Below, piece after piece: positions 45,402 to 55,262 of a DNA stretch of 64,000 nucleotides. The notes under the pieces were generated by a model, which worked only from the letters and a program-made list of their open reading frames with translations, searched no databases and was not told the origin of the DNA. The first letter of the stretch is position 1, and each line of letters begins with the position of its first letter. The stretch covers positions 1,426,001 to 1,490,000 of the forward strand of contig NZ_CP032683.1 of the NCBI RefSeq assembly GCF_001304615.2. The letters run 5' to 3'. The DNA is from Methanosarcina flavescens (GTDB taxonomy: Archaea; Halobacteriota; Methanosarcinia; Methanosarcinales; Methanosarcinaceae). The position numbers and the translations under genes are program-made.

Positions 45402-46736
45402 TTAAGTAGCAGACTCCTTTTTCTCACTCGCTGGAGCAGTCTTTGGGGCAGCCATTGCAGGTGGTCTCATCAGTACAAATGCTACGATAATGCCAAGTAC
45501 TGACAGCACAGCGACATACGGAAAGACATTGACGTATCCACCCAGGATGTCTTTTGCTGCACCCGCCATCAGATTTCCGATAATAGCACCTACACCATAA
45601 GCTGTGAAGATTAAGCCATAGTTACGTGCATAATCTTTGGTGCCGAAATAACTGGCTGTGGCTGCGGGAGCAATAGCCAGCCATCCACCAAGACAGAGCC
45701 AGAGCAGGGAGAATGCAATAGTATACATATTGACCGATGCCGGATTGAGATATACCAACAGAGATGCGATTATAATAAGGACATATGATAAAATTGCGGC
45801 TCTTGATGGAGTAAGCTTATCCGTTAACGTGCCGAAGAGAGGTCTTCCACCTGCGTTACAAATTGCAAACGGAAGAATGAGGTTAGTCATCAGCACACCT
45901 GCAGCTAGTTCATCTATGCCTGCATTGCCAGCAACTTCCATACCCGCGGGCTTCGCAACACCAATAGCCATGAGTCCTGCAAGAGCACCTATAGTGTAAC
46001 AGACCCAGAGACCGATAAAGGTCTTGGTCCTTATCATTTCTTCTCTGGTAAAATCAACTTTAGAGATACCTCCTACCGGTGCAGGTTGAGTCCAGCCTCT
46101 CGGGCACCATCCTGCTGGTGGGAAGACAAGGAACATTGAAAGAATCACAATCAATGCAAGGAAACCGATGCCCAGGAGACGAAAAGTATTAAATATCCCG
46201 AAGTTTACGGTCAATATATCCGCTACCTTCCCGGTAACAAACGCAGAGAAACCGAATCCCAGCAGTGTAAGTCCTACTGCAAGACCTCTCTTGTCCGGGA
46301 ACCACCTTGCAGAAGTTGTAATCGGGCAGCCGTAAGCAATGCCAACACCCACACCTGCAACAAAACCATATAGAAGAGCCAGAGTTATCGGCGAAGTCGC
46401 AAAGGATGCCAGAATCCAGCCCAATCCTACAATAACACCACCGATCATTCCCACCTTTCTGGGCCCCAGGCTTTCTATGTATCTGCCGACCAGTGGCATG
46501 GTTACCGCAAACATGGCCAGGGACACGATATACGGTAGCTGCATCTCAATTGCACTGACCGTTAAACCAAAGCCTCCAGATGATACAGGATCTGTAAAGA
46601 TTTTCTTTAATGGTACACTGAGTATACTATAAGCATAAACGGCACCCAGACAGAGTTCAATAATGGTACCGATGATAACTAATATCCATCGCCCCGATTC
46701 TGCGGGCATACCTAATACCTTGACATCATCTGCCAT
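45402..46736 (-). CDS. OFA-family major facilitator (oxalate/formate antiporter-like)
   Basis: A 444-residue, 12-helix MFS transporter. The N-terminus (ESGRWILVIIGTIIELCLGAVYAYSILSVPLKKIF) is typical of the oxalate:formate antiporter family, as are GLGWILASFA and AYGCPITTSARWFPDKRGLAVGL. Archaeal members probably carry small monocarboxylates; substrate is unproven here. The C-terminus is a soluble Lys/Ala/Pro tail. A decayed partial duplicate lies at 44461-44650. Upstream DNA contains a MITE-like element. Confidence 0.92.
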   Translation of the reverse strand: MADDVKVLGMPAESGRWILVIIGTIIELCLGAVYAYSILSVPLKKIFTDPVSSGGFGLTVSAIEMQLPYIVSLAMFAVTMPLVGRYIESLGPRKVGMIGGVIVGLGWILASFATSPITLALLYGFVAGVGVGIAYGCPITTSARWFPDKRGLAVGLTLLGFGFSAFVTGKVADILTVNFGIFNTFRLLGIGFLALIVILSMFLVFPPAGWCPRGWTQPAPVGGISKVDFTREEMIRTKTFIGLWVCYTIGALAGLMAIGVAKPAGMEVAGNAGIDELAAGVLMTNLILPFAICNAGGRPLFGTLTDKLTPSRAAILSYVLIIIASLLVYLNPASVNMYTIAFSLLWLCLGGWLAIAPAATASYFGTKDYARNYGLIFTAYGVGAIIGNLMAGAAKDILGGYVNVFPYVAVLSVLGIIVAFVLMRPPAMAAPKTAPASEKKESAT

Positions 46737-46797
46737 AAGTTTAACACCTCTGAAAGAAAATTATCTACTTTTTTCGATGCAGGCAATAAATGTCAAA

Positions 46798-46907
46798 GAC
46801 TTACGCAGTTGAAACAAAGAATGAACGGCATTAAACTTTTTAGCTGTCTAAAACGTAAACTGAACTGCAATTTTTTTGTGTTTATCTTTGGATCTCATGC
46901 GTAAGTC
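46798..46907. mobile_element. 110-bp MITE-like element
   Basis: GACTTACGCA (46798-46807) and its exact reverse complement TGCGTAAGTC (46898-46907) bound a 110-base AT-rich segment with no coding capacity; AAAGA follows each end about eight bases inward. Terminal repeats of this GACTTACGCA type occur on insertion sequences. No clear target-site duplication is visible. It is best read as a miniature inverted-repeat element or a deletion derivative of an IS. Confidence 0.55.
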
Positions 46908-47396
46908 CTGTATTAACCTGATTAGCAAATACTCAGCCTGCTCAAAAACGGCTTGTGAATGGCGTTTTTGATGGAACATGTTAGCATAACACTAACCGAT
47001 AAAATGAAAAACACAATCAGTAACCAGTAATTAAAATCCAGTTCATAAGAATTTCATAAATCCAAAGAAATGGTTACCGGTATTTTACCCAGGCCGAATA
47101 GTTACCTCTATTTAACAAAGACCTGTGCAATTTAGTTTTACCAATCCCCCATTATTCTACTCGGCTCCTCCCATATTTAAACTTGGTGGCGATTTATCAG
47201 GATTATTCATTATAGTATTAAGAGTTGCCTCTAAGGGCTTACAGTATAAGCTTAACTCTCCAATTAATAAAAAAGCGTAGCAAAAGAAATATTACTGCCC
47301 TTCGCATCGATTATTTAAGAGGCATTTTCTACAGGGAACTGGTCCTGATAGTGGTTTCTTTTAAAGAGACCAGAAACGAAAAGGGGTGGTGTTAAT
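46908..47396. other. Intergenic region with a repeat fragment
   Basis: No gene. TCAAAAACG (46942-46950) and CGTTTTTGA (46963-46971) form an inverted repeat around CGGCTTGTGAATGG-type sequence that resembles a fragment of the dispersed palindrome family. GGGGTGG just before 47397 includes the ribosome binding site of the next gene. Confidence 0.4.
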
Positions 47397-47972
47397 ATGC
47401 TGAAGAGCAATCCAAAGACTTCGTGGAATAGCACAGAGCGCATGCCGACAGTATCGGCAACTGCTTATGTGGATGATTCAGCTACACTCATAGGGGATGT
47501 GAGGATTGGCAATAATGTATATGTCGCGCCTGCGGTCTCACTCCGGGCGGATGAAGCCTACCCTATTATTATAGGTGACGAGTGTAATATTCAGGACGGC
47601 GTAATTTTTCACGGCCTTGAGGGTAGCTCAATTGAACTTGGAAAACGCGTCTCAATAGCCCATGGAGCCGTAATTCACGGTCCCATTAGAATCGGCAATG
47701 ATAGCTTTGTGGGTTTTAACGCAGTGGTGCATGCATCTACTCTAGGAGAGAAGTGCTTTGTAGCCCACGGGGCAGTAGTCATAGGCGTAAAGCTCGCAGA
47801 TGGAAAGTTTGTACCACCTGCTACTTTAGTTGATACACAGTATAAAGCCGATGCACTTGGATATATCCCGGACGACCTTAAACACTTCAATGAAGAGGTA
47901 ATCAAGATAAATAAGGAGTTTGCTGCCAGCTACGGTCTGAAGTCCAGAATGAGGAGAGTAGGGGTAAGATAG
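47397..47972 (+). CDS. Gamma-class carbonic anhydrase-like protein (CamH-type)
   Basis: A 191-residue left-handed beta-helix protein of the gamma carbonic anhydrase family, which hydrates CO2 to bicarbonate. The metal ligands match: His in VIFHGLEG, and the pair in SIAHGAVIHGP (His-x4-His). Arg/Asp (SLRADEAYP) and the Gln of NIQDG, which support catalysis, are kept. Unlike Methanosarcina Cam it has no signal peptide and lacks the acidic loop carrying the proton-shuttle Glu. It therefore fits the cytoplasmic CamH group. It stands alone. Confidence 0.88.
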   Translation: MLKSNPKTSWNSTERMPTVSATAYVDDSATLIGDVRIGNNVYVAPAVSLRADEAYPIIIGDECNIQDGVIFHGLEGSSIELGKRVSIAHGAVIHGPIRIGNDSFVGFNAVVHASTLGEKCFVAHGAVVIGVKLADGKFVPPATLVDTQYKADALGYIPDDLKHFNEEVIKINKEFAASYGLKSRMRRVGVR

Positions 47973-48264
47973 AGGTCTTTTATTTCACTTGCTGGAATGA
48001 TTTGCAGGCAGCTGTTGCTGGCCCCAAAATCATGAGAGCAACCATATACAGTTATAGATAGCGTAGTCATAGAAGGAAATTATATAAGTGTCCTATAGCT
48101 GGTGAGAATGGGTTTATGATCGACAAATTACAAATATATTACATAGTATAAGATATTATATAATAGAAATTATAATATCTTATAAATATACAATGTACGA
48201 TATTTTGCAACTATACAGGATTTCATAATAAGATATTTATGAACATGTGTGGAATTTGCTTCAT

Positions 48265-49812
48265 ATGACTCAGGCAAAAAGACCTCTTATGCTCATTATT
48301 CTTGATGGTTGGGGCTACAGGGAAGCCAGAGAAGGAAATGCTATTCTGGCAGCCAGAACTTCAAACCTTGACCGCCTGATAGAAGAATATCCCTCGTGCT
48401 TTCTGGAATGCTCAGGTGAAGCAGTCGGTCTTCCGGAAGGTCAGATGGGAAATTCTGAGGTAGGGCACCTGAATATAGGAGCAGGGCGAATTGTTTACCA
48501 GGATCTTACCCGCATAAACCTCGCTATTAGGAATGGAGATTTCTTTGAAAATCCGGCTTTTTTGAATGCTATCTCAAACGCCAGGGAGAATGACTCAAGC
48601 CTGCATCTCATGGGGCTTGTTTCTTATGGAGGCGTTCATAGTTATATAACCCATCTTTATGCCCTTATCAAACTTGCAAAGGAGAGGGGGTTAAAAAAAG
48701 TATATATACATGCATTTCTGGATGGCAGAGACGTGCCTCCCAAGGCTGCACTCAATGATATAAAGGAGCTTGATTCTTTTTGTAAGGAGAATGGGGATGC
48801 TAAGATTGCGACAGTATCAGGGCGCTATTATGCAATGGATAGAGATAAACGCTGGGACAGGACAAAACTTGCCTATGATGCCCTGACTCTGGGGGTTGCC
48901 CCATATAAAGCTTCGGATGCAGAGACTGCGGTTTCTGAGGCTTACAGCAGAGGAGAAACTGACGAGTTTGTGAAACCGACTATAATCACGGATTCAGAAG
49001 GAAAACCCGAAACAGTCATACACGATAATGATTCTGTGATTTTCTTTAATTTTAGACCAGATAGGGCACGGCAGCTGACCTGGGCCTTTGTAAATAAAGA
49101 TTTTGAAGGCTTCCCCAGGGAAAAACATCCGAAGTTGTACTATGTCTGTATGGCTCAGTACGATGAGACTCTGGATTTGCCCATAGCTTTTCCACCGGAA
49201 AAACTGGAAAATGTACTTGGTGAGGTTTTGAGCAAGCAGGGGTTAACCCAGCTTCGGATTGCCGAAACCGAGAAGTATGCCCATGTAACTTTTTTCCTGA
49301 ATGGAGGGCAGGAGAGATGCTATGAAGGAGAAGACCGCTGCCTCATCCCGTCCCCAAAGATCTCTACTTATGATCTCAAACCTGAAATGAGTGCATACGA
49401 GGTTACGGACGAAGTGATAAGAAGAATTAAATCAGGAAAATATGACGTGATAATCCTTAATTTCGCAAATATGGATATGGTAGGACATACCGGAGTTTTT
49501 GACGCCGCAGTAAAGGCTGTAGAAGCTGTGGATAACTGTGTGGGTAGAATTTCAGCGGTTCTGAGAGAAGTGGGAGGTGTAGCTCTTATAACTGCGGACC
49601 ATGGGAACGCCGAACAGATGGAAAATTCATCTACCAGAGAACCTCACACTGCACATACCTCAAATCTGGTAAGATGTGTTTACGCTGGAAATCGTGAAGT
49701 GAAGGCTCTTAAGAATGGAAAACTGTGTGATCTTGCACCAACTCTTCTGGAAATTCTCAAGATCAAAAAACCTGAAGATATGAAAGGGGAGTCCCTTATT
49801 ATAAAAGAATAA
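48265..49812 (+). CDS. gpmI: 2,3-bisphosphoglycerate-independent phosphoglycerate mutase
   Basis: Interconverts 3- and 2-phosphoglycerate in glycolysis and gluconeogenesis, using two Mn ions and a phosphoserine intermediate. The alkaline-phosphatase-superfamily domain starts ILDGWGYRE, with catalytic Ser in [12 protein letters not shown]. The transferase domain covers about residues 80-300 ([27 protein letters not shown]). Metal ligands recur in [21 protein letters not shown] and EPHTAHT. GTG at 48247 opens the frame, but ATG at 48265 gives the usual N-terminus ([17 protein letters not shown]; 515 aa). Confidence 0.96.
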   Translation: MTQAKRPLMLIILDGWGYREAREGNAILAARTSNLDRLIEEYPSCFLECSGEAVGLPEGQMGNSEVGHLNIGAGRIVYQDLTRINLAIRNGDFFENPAFLNAISNARENDSSLHLMGLVSYGGVHSYITHLYALIKLAKERGLKKVYIHAFLDGRDVPPKAALNDIKELDSFCKENGDAKIATVSGRYYAMDRDKRWDRTKLAYDALTLGVAPYKASDAETAVSEAYSRGETDEFVKPTIITDSEGKPETVIHDNDSVIFFNFRPDRARQLTWAFVNKDFEGFPREKHPKLYYVCMAQYDETLDLPIAFPPEKLENVLGEVLSKQGLTQLRIAETEKYAHVTFFLNGGQERCYEGEDRCLIPSPKISTYDLKPEMSAYEVTDEVIRRIKSGKYDVIILNFANMDMVGHTGVFDAAVKAVEAVDNCVGRISAVLREVGGVALITADHGNAEQMENSSTREPHTAHTSNLVRCVYAGNREVKALKNGKLCDLAPTLLEILKIKKPEDMKGESLIIKE

Positions 49813-50056
49813 TTAGACAAAAAAAGAGTGTAGATATAGAATTAAGCAGAAAAAAGGCATATGAGTCCTCAGACATCTATATTCTCTTCTTCCCTGCTCT
49901 CCTCTTGCCTTTGTCTTACTCTTTTATATCATTTTCACTAAAATTAAGTTTTGATGAAGATAATTATTAAAAGATTAAATATCAGCAGTTATAATAAAAG
50001 AGCACAAATAGTTCGCAAGTCATGAGATTTAAATCCAGTATTGGAGCTTAACACTA

Positions 50057-51013
50057 ATGATCGAAATAACCACCCCTTGCCGAATTCACATGACTCTTAT
50101 TGATATGAATGGGGAGATCGGAAGAGTTGATGGAGGAGCTGGACTGACCCTTTCCTCTCCCAATATAAAGATTACGGCAGAAGAAGCCGAAGGAGTCAGT
50201 ATAGAAGGTCTGCAGGATTTTGCCGATCGAATGAAAAGAGCTGCAGAATCTCTGCTCCCTGAAGGGAAAGGAATAAGAATCAACGTACAGGAAGTGTACC
50301 CAGCCCATGTGGGTTTTGGATCAGGAACTCAGTCTTCACTGGCCGCAGCAGCAGCTGTGAATGAGCTTTATGGGCTTAATAAAAGTGTTAGAGAACTTGC
50401 AGTTGCGGTAGGTAGGGGCGGCACTTCCGGAATCGGAGTCGCAGCTTTTGAGAACGGCGGATTCATAGTTGACGGAGGCCATAGATTTAAGGATAAAGGT
50501 GGTTTTATGCCGTCGGCTGCCTGTCCCGCGCCCCCAGGACCCGTACTTTTTAGGGAGGACTTTCCTGAATGGGATATGGTAGTAGCAATTCCTAAAGATA
50601 AGGGAATGCATGACCAGGAGGAAATTGACACTTTCAAAAAATTCTGCCCTATCCCTATAGAGGAAGTCAGGGAAATCTCCCATGTCGTACTCATGCAGAT
50701 GGTGCCTGCCGTAATAGAGAAAGATATCGTAAGTTTCGGAGCCGCAGTAAATCATGTCCAAACTGTCGGGTTCAATAAAAGGGAGAATCTTATCTGGCCT
50801 GAGTTTGTAAAGAATATTGCTTCTTTCATGCGCAGCAGGAGTTATGGAGCCGGGGTAAGTTCCTTTGGACCTGTAGTATATTCCTTTGTAGACAATAAAT
50901 CCGAAGGCAGGAGGCTCCAGGCAGAAGTCCAGAAAATGCTCAACGAATCCGTTGGCGGGACTGTCATCCTTACAAAGGCAAAAAATAGTGGTGCAGAGAT
51001 ATCCAGAGTCTAA
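50057..51013 (+). CDS. mptG: Beta-ribofuranosylaminobenzene 5'-phosphate synthase
   Basis: A 318-residue GHMP-superfamily enzyme that condenses p-hydroxybenzoate or p-aminobenzoate with PRPP, the committing step of tetrahydromethanopterin (here probably tetrahydrosarcinapterin) synthesis, the C1 carrier of methanogenesis. It opens ITTPCRIHMTLIDMNG, then GRVDGGAGLTL, and has the phosphate-binding glycine-rich loop VGFGSGTQSSLAAAAAV. A further motif is GRGGTSGIGVAAFENGGFIVDGG. It lies between gpmI and a convergent CDF transporter and is transcribed alone. Confidence 0.93.
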   Translation: MIEITTPCRIHMTLIDMNGEIGRVDGGAGLTLSSPNIKITAEEAEGVSIEGLQDFADRMKRAAESLLPEGKGIRINVQEVYPAHVGFGSGTQSSLAAAAAVNELYGLNKSVRELAVAVGRGGTSGIGVAAFENGGFIVDGGHRFKDKGGFMPSAACPAPPGPVLFREDFPEWDMVVAIPKDKGMHDQEEIDTFKKFCPIPIEEVREISHVVLMQMVPAVIEKDIVSFGAAVNHVQTVGFNKRENLIWPEFVKNIASFMRSRSYGAGVSSFGPVVYSFVDNKSEGRRLQAEVQKMLNESVGGTVILTKAKNSGAEISRV

Positions 51014-51024
51014 AACCTTAAGAT

Positions 51025-52023
51025 TCAGTGCGAGTGAGAAGGGAGATTGTCGTGCTCATGCTCAGACAGTCTGTGAAATGATTCCCCTGCTGAACCGAGT
51101 GGGTCCACGTGCACGACTACGTTGGAGAGATAATCCAGGCTGTGCATCATCCTGTGCCGTACCTCCACGGCAATTGCGTGCCCTTCTTCAACCGAAAGCA
51201 CTGGGTCTACAGCAATGTTTACTTCTGCGTATAACCTGTGTCCTAGCCAGCGAACCCTTACCTCGGTCACATCTCTTACCTCTTCTACTTTTTTGACTAT
51301 CAGGTAGATTTCGTCAACAATATCCGGTTCCACACCATCAAGCATGCGGGAAAACACGGATTTGCCAGCATCCCAGACGATTTTAAGAATTGCAATTGTG
51401 ATGAGAAATCCTGCTAGAGGATCAGCAACTGGATAACCCAGCCAGATCCCAAGTGCCCCTAAAAGCACGGCAAGGCTTGTAAAACCATCTGCCCGAGCAT
51501 GGTAACCATCAGCCACAAGAGCCGCACTTCCAATCTCCTTTCCTATTTTGATTCGGAATTTCGCAACCAGCTCATTTCCAAGAAACCCAACAATAGAAGC
51601 TGCCATTACTCCTCCAAGAAACTCCACGGGCTGCGGGAAGAAAAATCTGGAAATTGACTCATAGGCTGCAACAACTGCGCTAAGAAAGATTAAAAAGACA
51701 ATTATCAGGCCTGCAAGGTCTTCCACTCTGCCGTAGCCGTAAGTGAAACGCTTATTGGGCTTTTTCCTGGAAAGAAAAAAGGCGAGACCCAGAGGAACCG
51801 CAGTTGCGGCATCACCGAAATTATGGAGCGTGTCAGCCAGAAGGGCTACACTTCCCGAGACCCAGACAATGGAAACCTGAAAAAGAGCTGTAGCTATCAG
51901 CCCGGCAAAGGACCATTTGACTGCATAAAGCCCTTTGGATGTGGAGAGAAGCTCAGGGTCCACAACTCCATGAGTATGAGCACGCGAGTGCTCTTTCCGG
52001 GAAGTGTTCGGGCCTGTTTTTAT
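51025..52023 (-). CDS. Cation diffusion facilitator transporter, apparent ATA start
   Basis: A CDF-family exporter of Zn, Fe, Mn or similar divalent metals in exchange for protons. Six helices include the metal site segments LLADTLHNFGDAAT and ADGYHARADGFTS, and a cytoplasmic ferredoxin-like domain follows (VRDVTEVRVRWLGHRLYAEVNI). The C-terminus is His-rich (EHEHDNLPSHSH). A GTG at 51963 would start at VDPELLS, but the frame stays open upstream and encodes SRAHTHGV, the usual HTHG lead-in of this subfamily. A perfect AAGGAGGT (52033-52040) lies nine bases before ATA at 52023-52021, the likely initiator (332 aa). There is no ATG, GTG or TTG between. Confidence 0.82.
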   Translation of the reverse strand: MKTGPNTSRKEHSRAHTHGVVDPELLSTSKGLYAVKWSFAGLIATALFQVSIVWVSGSVALLADTLHNFGDAATAVPLGLAFFLSRKKPNKRFTYGYGRVEDLAGLIIVFLIFLSAVVAAYESISRFFFPQPVEFLGGVMAASIVGFLGNELVAKFRIKIGKEIGSAALVADGYHARADGFTSLAVLLGALGIWLGYPVADPLAGFLITIAILKIVWDAGKSVFSRMLDGVEPDIVDEIYLIVKKVEEVRDVTEVRVRWLGHRLYAEVNIAVDPVLSVEEGHAIAVEVRHRMMHSLDYLSNVVVHVDPLGSAGESFHRLSEHEHDNLPSHSH

Positions 52024-52110
52024 CTGCCTCAGACCTCCTTGACTGAAAATTTGAGATAAGATTTTATAAAAGAAAATTTTGGGATAAGGATATTTCTGAA
52101 TAAACCCCCT

Positions 52111-53127
52111 TCAAATCCACTGGTCAAGGGTCCTCTGTCTGGCTCCTGAGGCTGCTTTAAGCCGTTCTGCAGCTTTTTCCACCCTGTCAATCGAGAAGTC
52201 GTGATCTTCGCAAAGGAATTTGAGGAGCTTTTCGGAGTCAGGCTTACCCCACTTTATTTCGTAGTTCTCCGTTACATCAGGATGGAGAAAAATTTCCCTG
52301 ATCCTGTCCACAGCTTCGATCTCTGCCCCTTTTTCACGGAGCACGGCGTAAATATCTCCATGCTTTTTAATAAGTTTGAGTGCTGTTTTAGGACCTACTT
52401 TTTCCAGTCCTTTGTTATAATCCGTTCCCACACATATTGCTATATCTATGAGCTGCTCCCTAGTAATTTCCAGGGCTTTGAGAGTCTCTTCCAGCTCAAT
52501 TATTTCGGGCTCGACATCAATGTAAGCGTTTTTTCCGGGAAGCTTGCGTTTTCCCGTGATTGCCAGATTCCGGACGACAACCGGAGCTCCGAAAAGGAAT
52601 GAATCATAATCCTGTGATGCAACACAGTTCGCATCTCCTTTAAGAACAATATGTGCAGCCTGCGCTTCTCCCTCACAGGGAGCCTGAACAAAAGGAATTC
52701 CCATAATATCAAGCAGGTACTTGGAATCTTCAATGATCTCCTGATTTACCTTTGAAGAAGCCTGAGCATACTTATAAGCCGATTTTAAATCTCCTGCAGC
52801 CTTTGCGCTTTCCCATTTTTCCCATGAAGACTCCCTTACTTCTTTCCTTTTACTCAGAGTTTTGGACTTGAGGTCAGGAGGCTTGCCGTCAAAAACAAAA
52901 AGAGGCTTGATCCCGGCTTCAACAAGGCTTGCTGTCCGGTAGAGCAGGCCTGAGAGATGAGAGGTTACCCTCCCTGTGGAATCGATCAGAGGGCTTCCAT
53001 CCCGCTGGCGAATAATGCTCAAAAACTGGTGCAGCGTGTTAAAACCGTCAATTGCAACCACCTGGTTTGTAAAATCCGAGAGCTTAGCTTTTCTTTTCTG
53101 GAGCAGGCTGCCTATATCTGTACCCAT
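52111..53127 (-). CDS. fen: Flap endonuclease 1
   Basis: A 338-residue structure-specific nuclease that removes 5' flaps in Okazaki-fragment maturation and repair. Metal-binding acids appear in order: [36 protein letters not shown] and [17 protein letters not shown] (helix-hairpin-helix-type segment). The C-terminus ends in RQRTLDQWI, a PCNA-interacting box. Length is normal. MGTDIGSLL is the usual N-terminus. It has no operon partner. Confidence 0.96.
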   Translation of the reverse strand: MGTDIGSLLQKRKAKLSDFTNQVVAIDGFNTLHQFLSIIRQRDGSPLIDSTGRVTSHLSGLLYRTASLVEAGIKPLFVFDGKPPDLKSKTLSKRKEVRESSWEKWESAKAAGDLKSAYKYAQASSKVNQEIIEDSKYLLDIMGIPFVQAPCEGEAQAAHIVLKGDANCVASQDYDSFLFGAPVVVRNLAITGKRKLPGKNAYIDVEPEIIELEETLKALEITREQLIDIAICVGTDYNKGLEKVGPKTALKLIKKHGDIYAVLREKGAEIEAVDRIREIFLHPDVTENYEIKWGKPDSEKLLKFLCEDHDFSIDRVEKAAERLKAASGARQRTLDQWI

Positions 53128-53699
53128 GTTTTCCCTCGAGTATCTGAAGTTTCCCTGAAGCTTAGAGCTTCCTTTACTTTTTTTCTTAGTCCGTCTTTAA
53201 TCTATGGCTTTCAACTTTTCTTTAGAAAGCCAAGGTCAGGATGTAGATCAAGATTTTTACTGCTGGCCGATATCAAATAACTTTACCGCAATGCAGCGCC
53301 CAATATTTTAGATGAGTTTTATTTTTATCACAGTTATTTTATTTGTTGATCTATACGTCTTATAGATGCTATGGCTTTATATTTACCGCGTACTCATGGT
53401 TATCCTGAACCTATTGAAAGATAGATACTATTAGAAATAGCAATTGCTAAGGAGGAAAAGTGAAGCAATCAGATTTATGGAGTTTCAGTTCAATTCACGG
53501 AATGTTACCTAAATTAATGGAAATACAGTCAAATTAACAGGATCTTTTAGTCAAATTCATGAAGTTCAGACCAAGGATGGAACTTCAACCAGGTTATAGA
53601 GTTTATATCCACCAAGCCTTCCTGAGAGCTAATCAAAGCTATCCAGTATGGAAAAAGAAAAAAATATAAGATTTTAAGCCTTTACATGTACCTCAAAAG
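53128..53699. other. AT-rich intergenic region
   Basis: No gene. A loose repeat (CAGTTCAATTCACGG, CAGTCAAATTAACAGG, TAGTCAAATTCATG) occurs three times at 53486-53566. No RNA gene was recognised. Confidence 0.4.
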
Positions 53700-54002
53700 T
53701 CAGGCAGTAAGGTCAAGTCGAACATCGATCACTGAGTCTTCGTTTGCTTCTATTTTGGATATTGTCAGCAAATTACCATTTCTCTCCAGTAAGGTCGCTT
53801 TCGTTACCTGTACCTGGTGGCCATCCATCTGTTTTATATTGTTGTTTTTATGGATGACCAGGAGCTTCTGTCCCCTCTCAGCTCCTTCCTCTATTTTCGA
53901 CACAATATTTTTTATGACCTGTTCAAAATCAGAATAAATCAAAATTTCCGATTTATTTGCAACCTTCTTGATAATGCCAATCGGTTCCAGATTAAGGTGC
54001 AT
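53700..54002 (-). CDS. Small TrmO-like beta-barrel protein
   Basis: A 100-residue protein. The start (LEPIGIIKKVANKSEILIYSD) resembles the N-terminal strand and turn of TrmO (UPF0066), and the end (LLTISKIEANEDSVIDVRLDL) resembles the C-terminal DGTPVLDIKPY strand. The middle, with the RPNPIG catalytic and SAM-binding motif of true TrmO, is absent and replaced by a short helix-strand (QKLLVIHKNNN). It is probably a shortened, non-methylating relative. The assignment is tentative. It stands alone. Confidence 0.5.
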   Translation of the reverse strand: MHLNLEPIGIIKKVANKSEILIYSDFEQVIKNIVSKIEEGAERGQKLLVIHKNNNIKQMDGHQVQVTKATLLERNGNLLTISKIEANEDSVIDVRLDLTA

Positions 54003-54503
54003 ATTAGCTTTCCTTCTTTACCTGCTTACACAAGTAATCAAATAATACTAACTATGAGTAATAATAACTTACGATGCGCAATATCTGAATTATTATTTTT
54101 TGATGATCATAATTTCAGATATTCCCCTTTACTACAGAAGAACCCGTATATATACTTTACTAAACTATGGAGCTTGCGCACGAAATTCCCTAATTAGAAG
54201 CAAAGTAGATTGAAAATTAGTGGATATTACGGTTAAAACGAAGATTGTTAGTAACAAATTTATGCTCAAAATCAAATGAAACTCGAAAATCTGTTTTAAA
54301 AATCTTAAAGTTACTGTTCCTTTAAATTAATATCTCTATTTGGAAAAACCCCGCAATATAGAATGTATACTGAAAGATTGTTAAATAAATCTAAATAAAA
54401 AATTATACTTGCATTTTAGCAAAATTTGAATATACAATTATAATCTTTTTAAAAATCAAAAATTAAAATCAGAGCCTTATGAAAAAATAATTATAAGTAA
54501 AGT
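54003..54503. other. AT-rich gap
   Basis: No gene. Very AT-rich sequence without recognisable repeats or RNA motifs, upstream of the small TrmO-like gene and downstream of the leftward coiled-coil protein gene. Confidence 0.4.
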
Positions 54504-54827
54504 TTAGTGGTACTTTCTGCGGTTGAATTCATAGATTGCGTTATCAACTTTGCTTGAGAGCTCATTCATTCTTTCTTCGATCTTTATTCCCGTGCTCTCC
54601 ATATTGACCTTGAGAGTGCGGTCCTTAGCTTCCATTTTGTCTCCGAGCTCCTGAAGCGTGTTGTTGATAGAGATGAGCATAACAGCCAGCGTTCCAACCA
54701 GGACCATAACAGAGAGAATAATCAGGGGGTTTGTGGGTCTGTATGCAAACCTTCTAAGCCACTCAAAGGATAGAAGAAAGGCTGACAGAACCATCACAAC
54801 AAGAAATACTGTATCTCTAGTTTCCAT
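54504..54827 (-). CDS. Hypothetical membrane protein with C-terminal coiled coil
   Basis: A 107-residue protein with two hydrophobic helices at about 7-22 (VFLVVMVLSAFLLSFEW) and 33-52 (NPLIILSVMVLVGTLAVMLI), then a charged amphipathic stretch from about 53 to 100 with heptad-like spacing (NTLQELGDKMEAKDRTLKV, ERMNELSSKVDNAI), which probably forms a coiled coil. No catalytic motif. I do not recognise the family. It could anchor or oligomerise another protein. Confidence 0.6.
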   Translation of the reverse strand: METRDTVFLVVMVLSAFLLSFEWLRRFAYRPTNPLIILSVMVLVGTLAVMLISINNTLQELGDKMEAKDRTLKVNMESTGIKIEERMNELSSKVDNAIYEFNRRKYH

Positions 54828-55262
54828 CGTATACCTCTAACATACCTGTAATATTTTTCCACATACACAAGTGTTCTGTGATAGCATATTTCAAAATTAT
54901 TAAGCGGAGATACTTTCGTTTAAGTATTTACTGCTTTTCTATCTTTACTATTTTCTATTTTTACTATTTTCCATTTTCGTTTATTTTTTAAACAGATATA
55001 ATATATAGTTTTTTTTACAAGCTACTTATCTATAGTCCTATCCTGTCACTTTTATTATTGTCTCTGCGAAAAAAGCCAGTGCCTCAGGGATATATACCGA
55101 AAGTATCATTGAGGGAAACTTCAGTGCTGAGATACATAAAAAGAAAAATGCTTTCCAGGTAAAATCATTATATAAATACTTCAGAAGAATCGAAGATAAA
55201 TATACAGTAAATATATAAAGTAATAGATGAGGGATACTGTTAAGAATTAAGGAGTTTAACAC
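54828..55262. other. Divergent intergenic region upstream of the presenilin-type protease
   Basis: AT-rich. An 80-codon leftward hydrophobic open frame crosses it (55038-55280), but it overlaps the start of the protease gene and lacks a clear ribosome binding site, so I do not call it. Confidence 0.4.
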
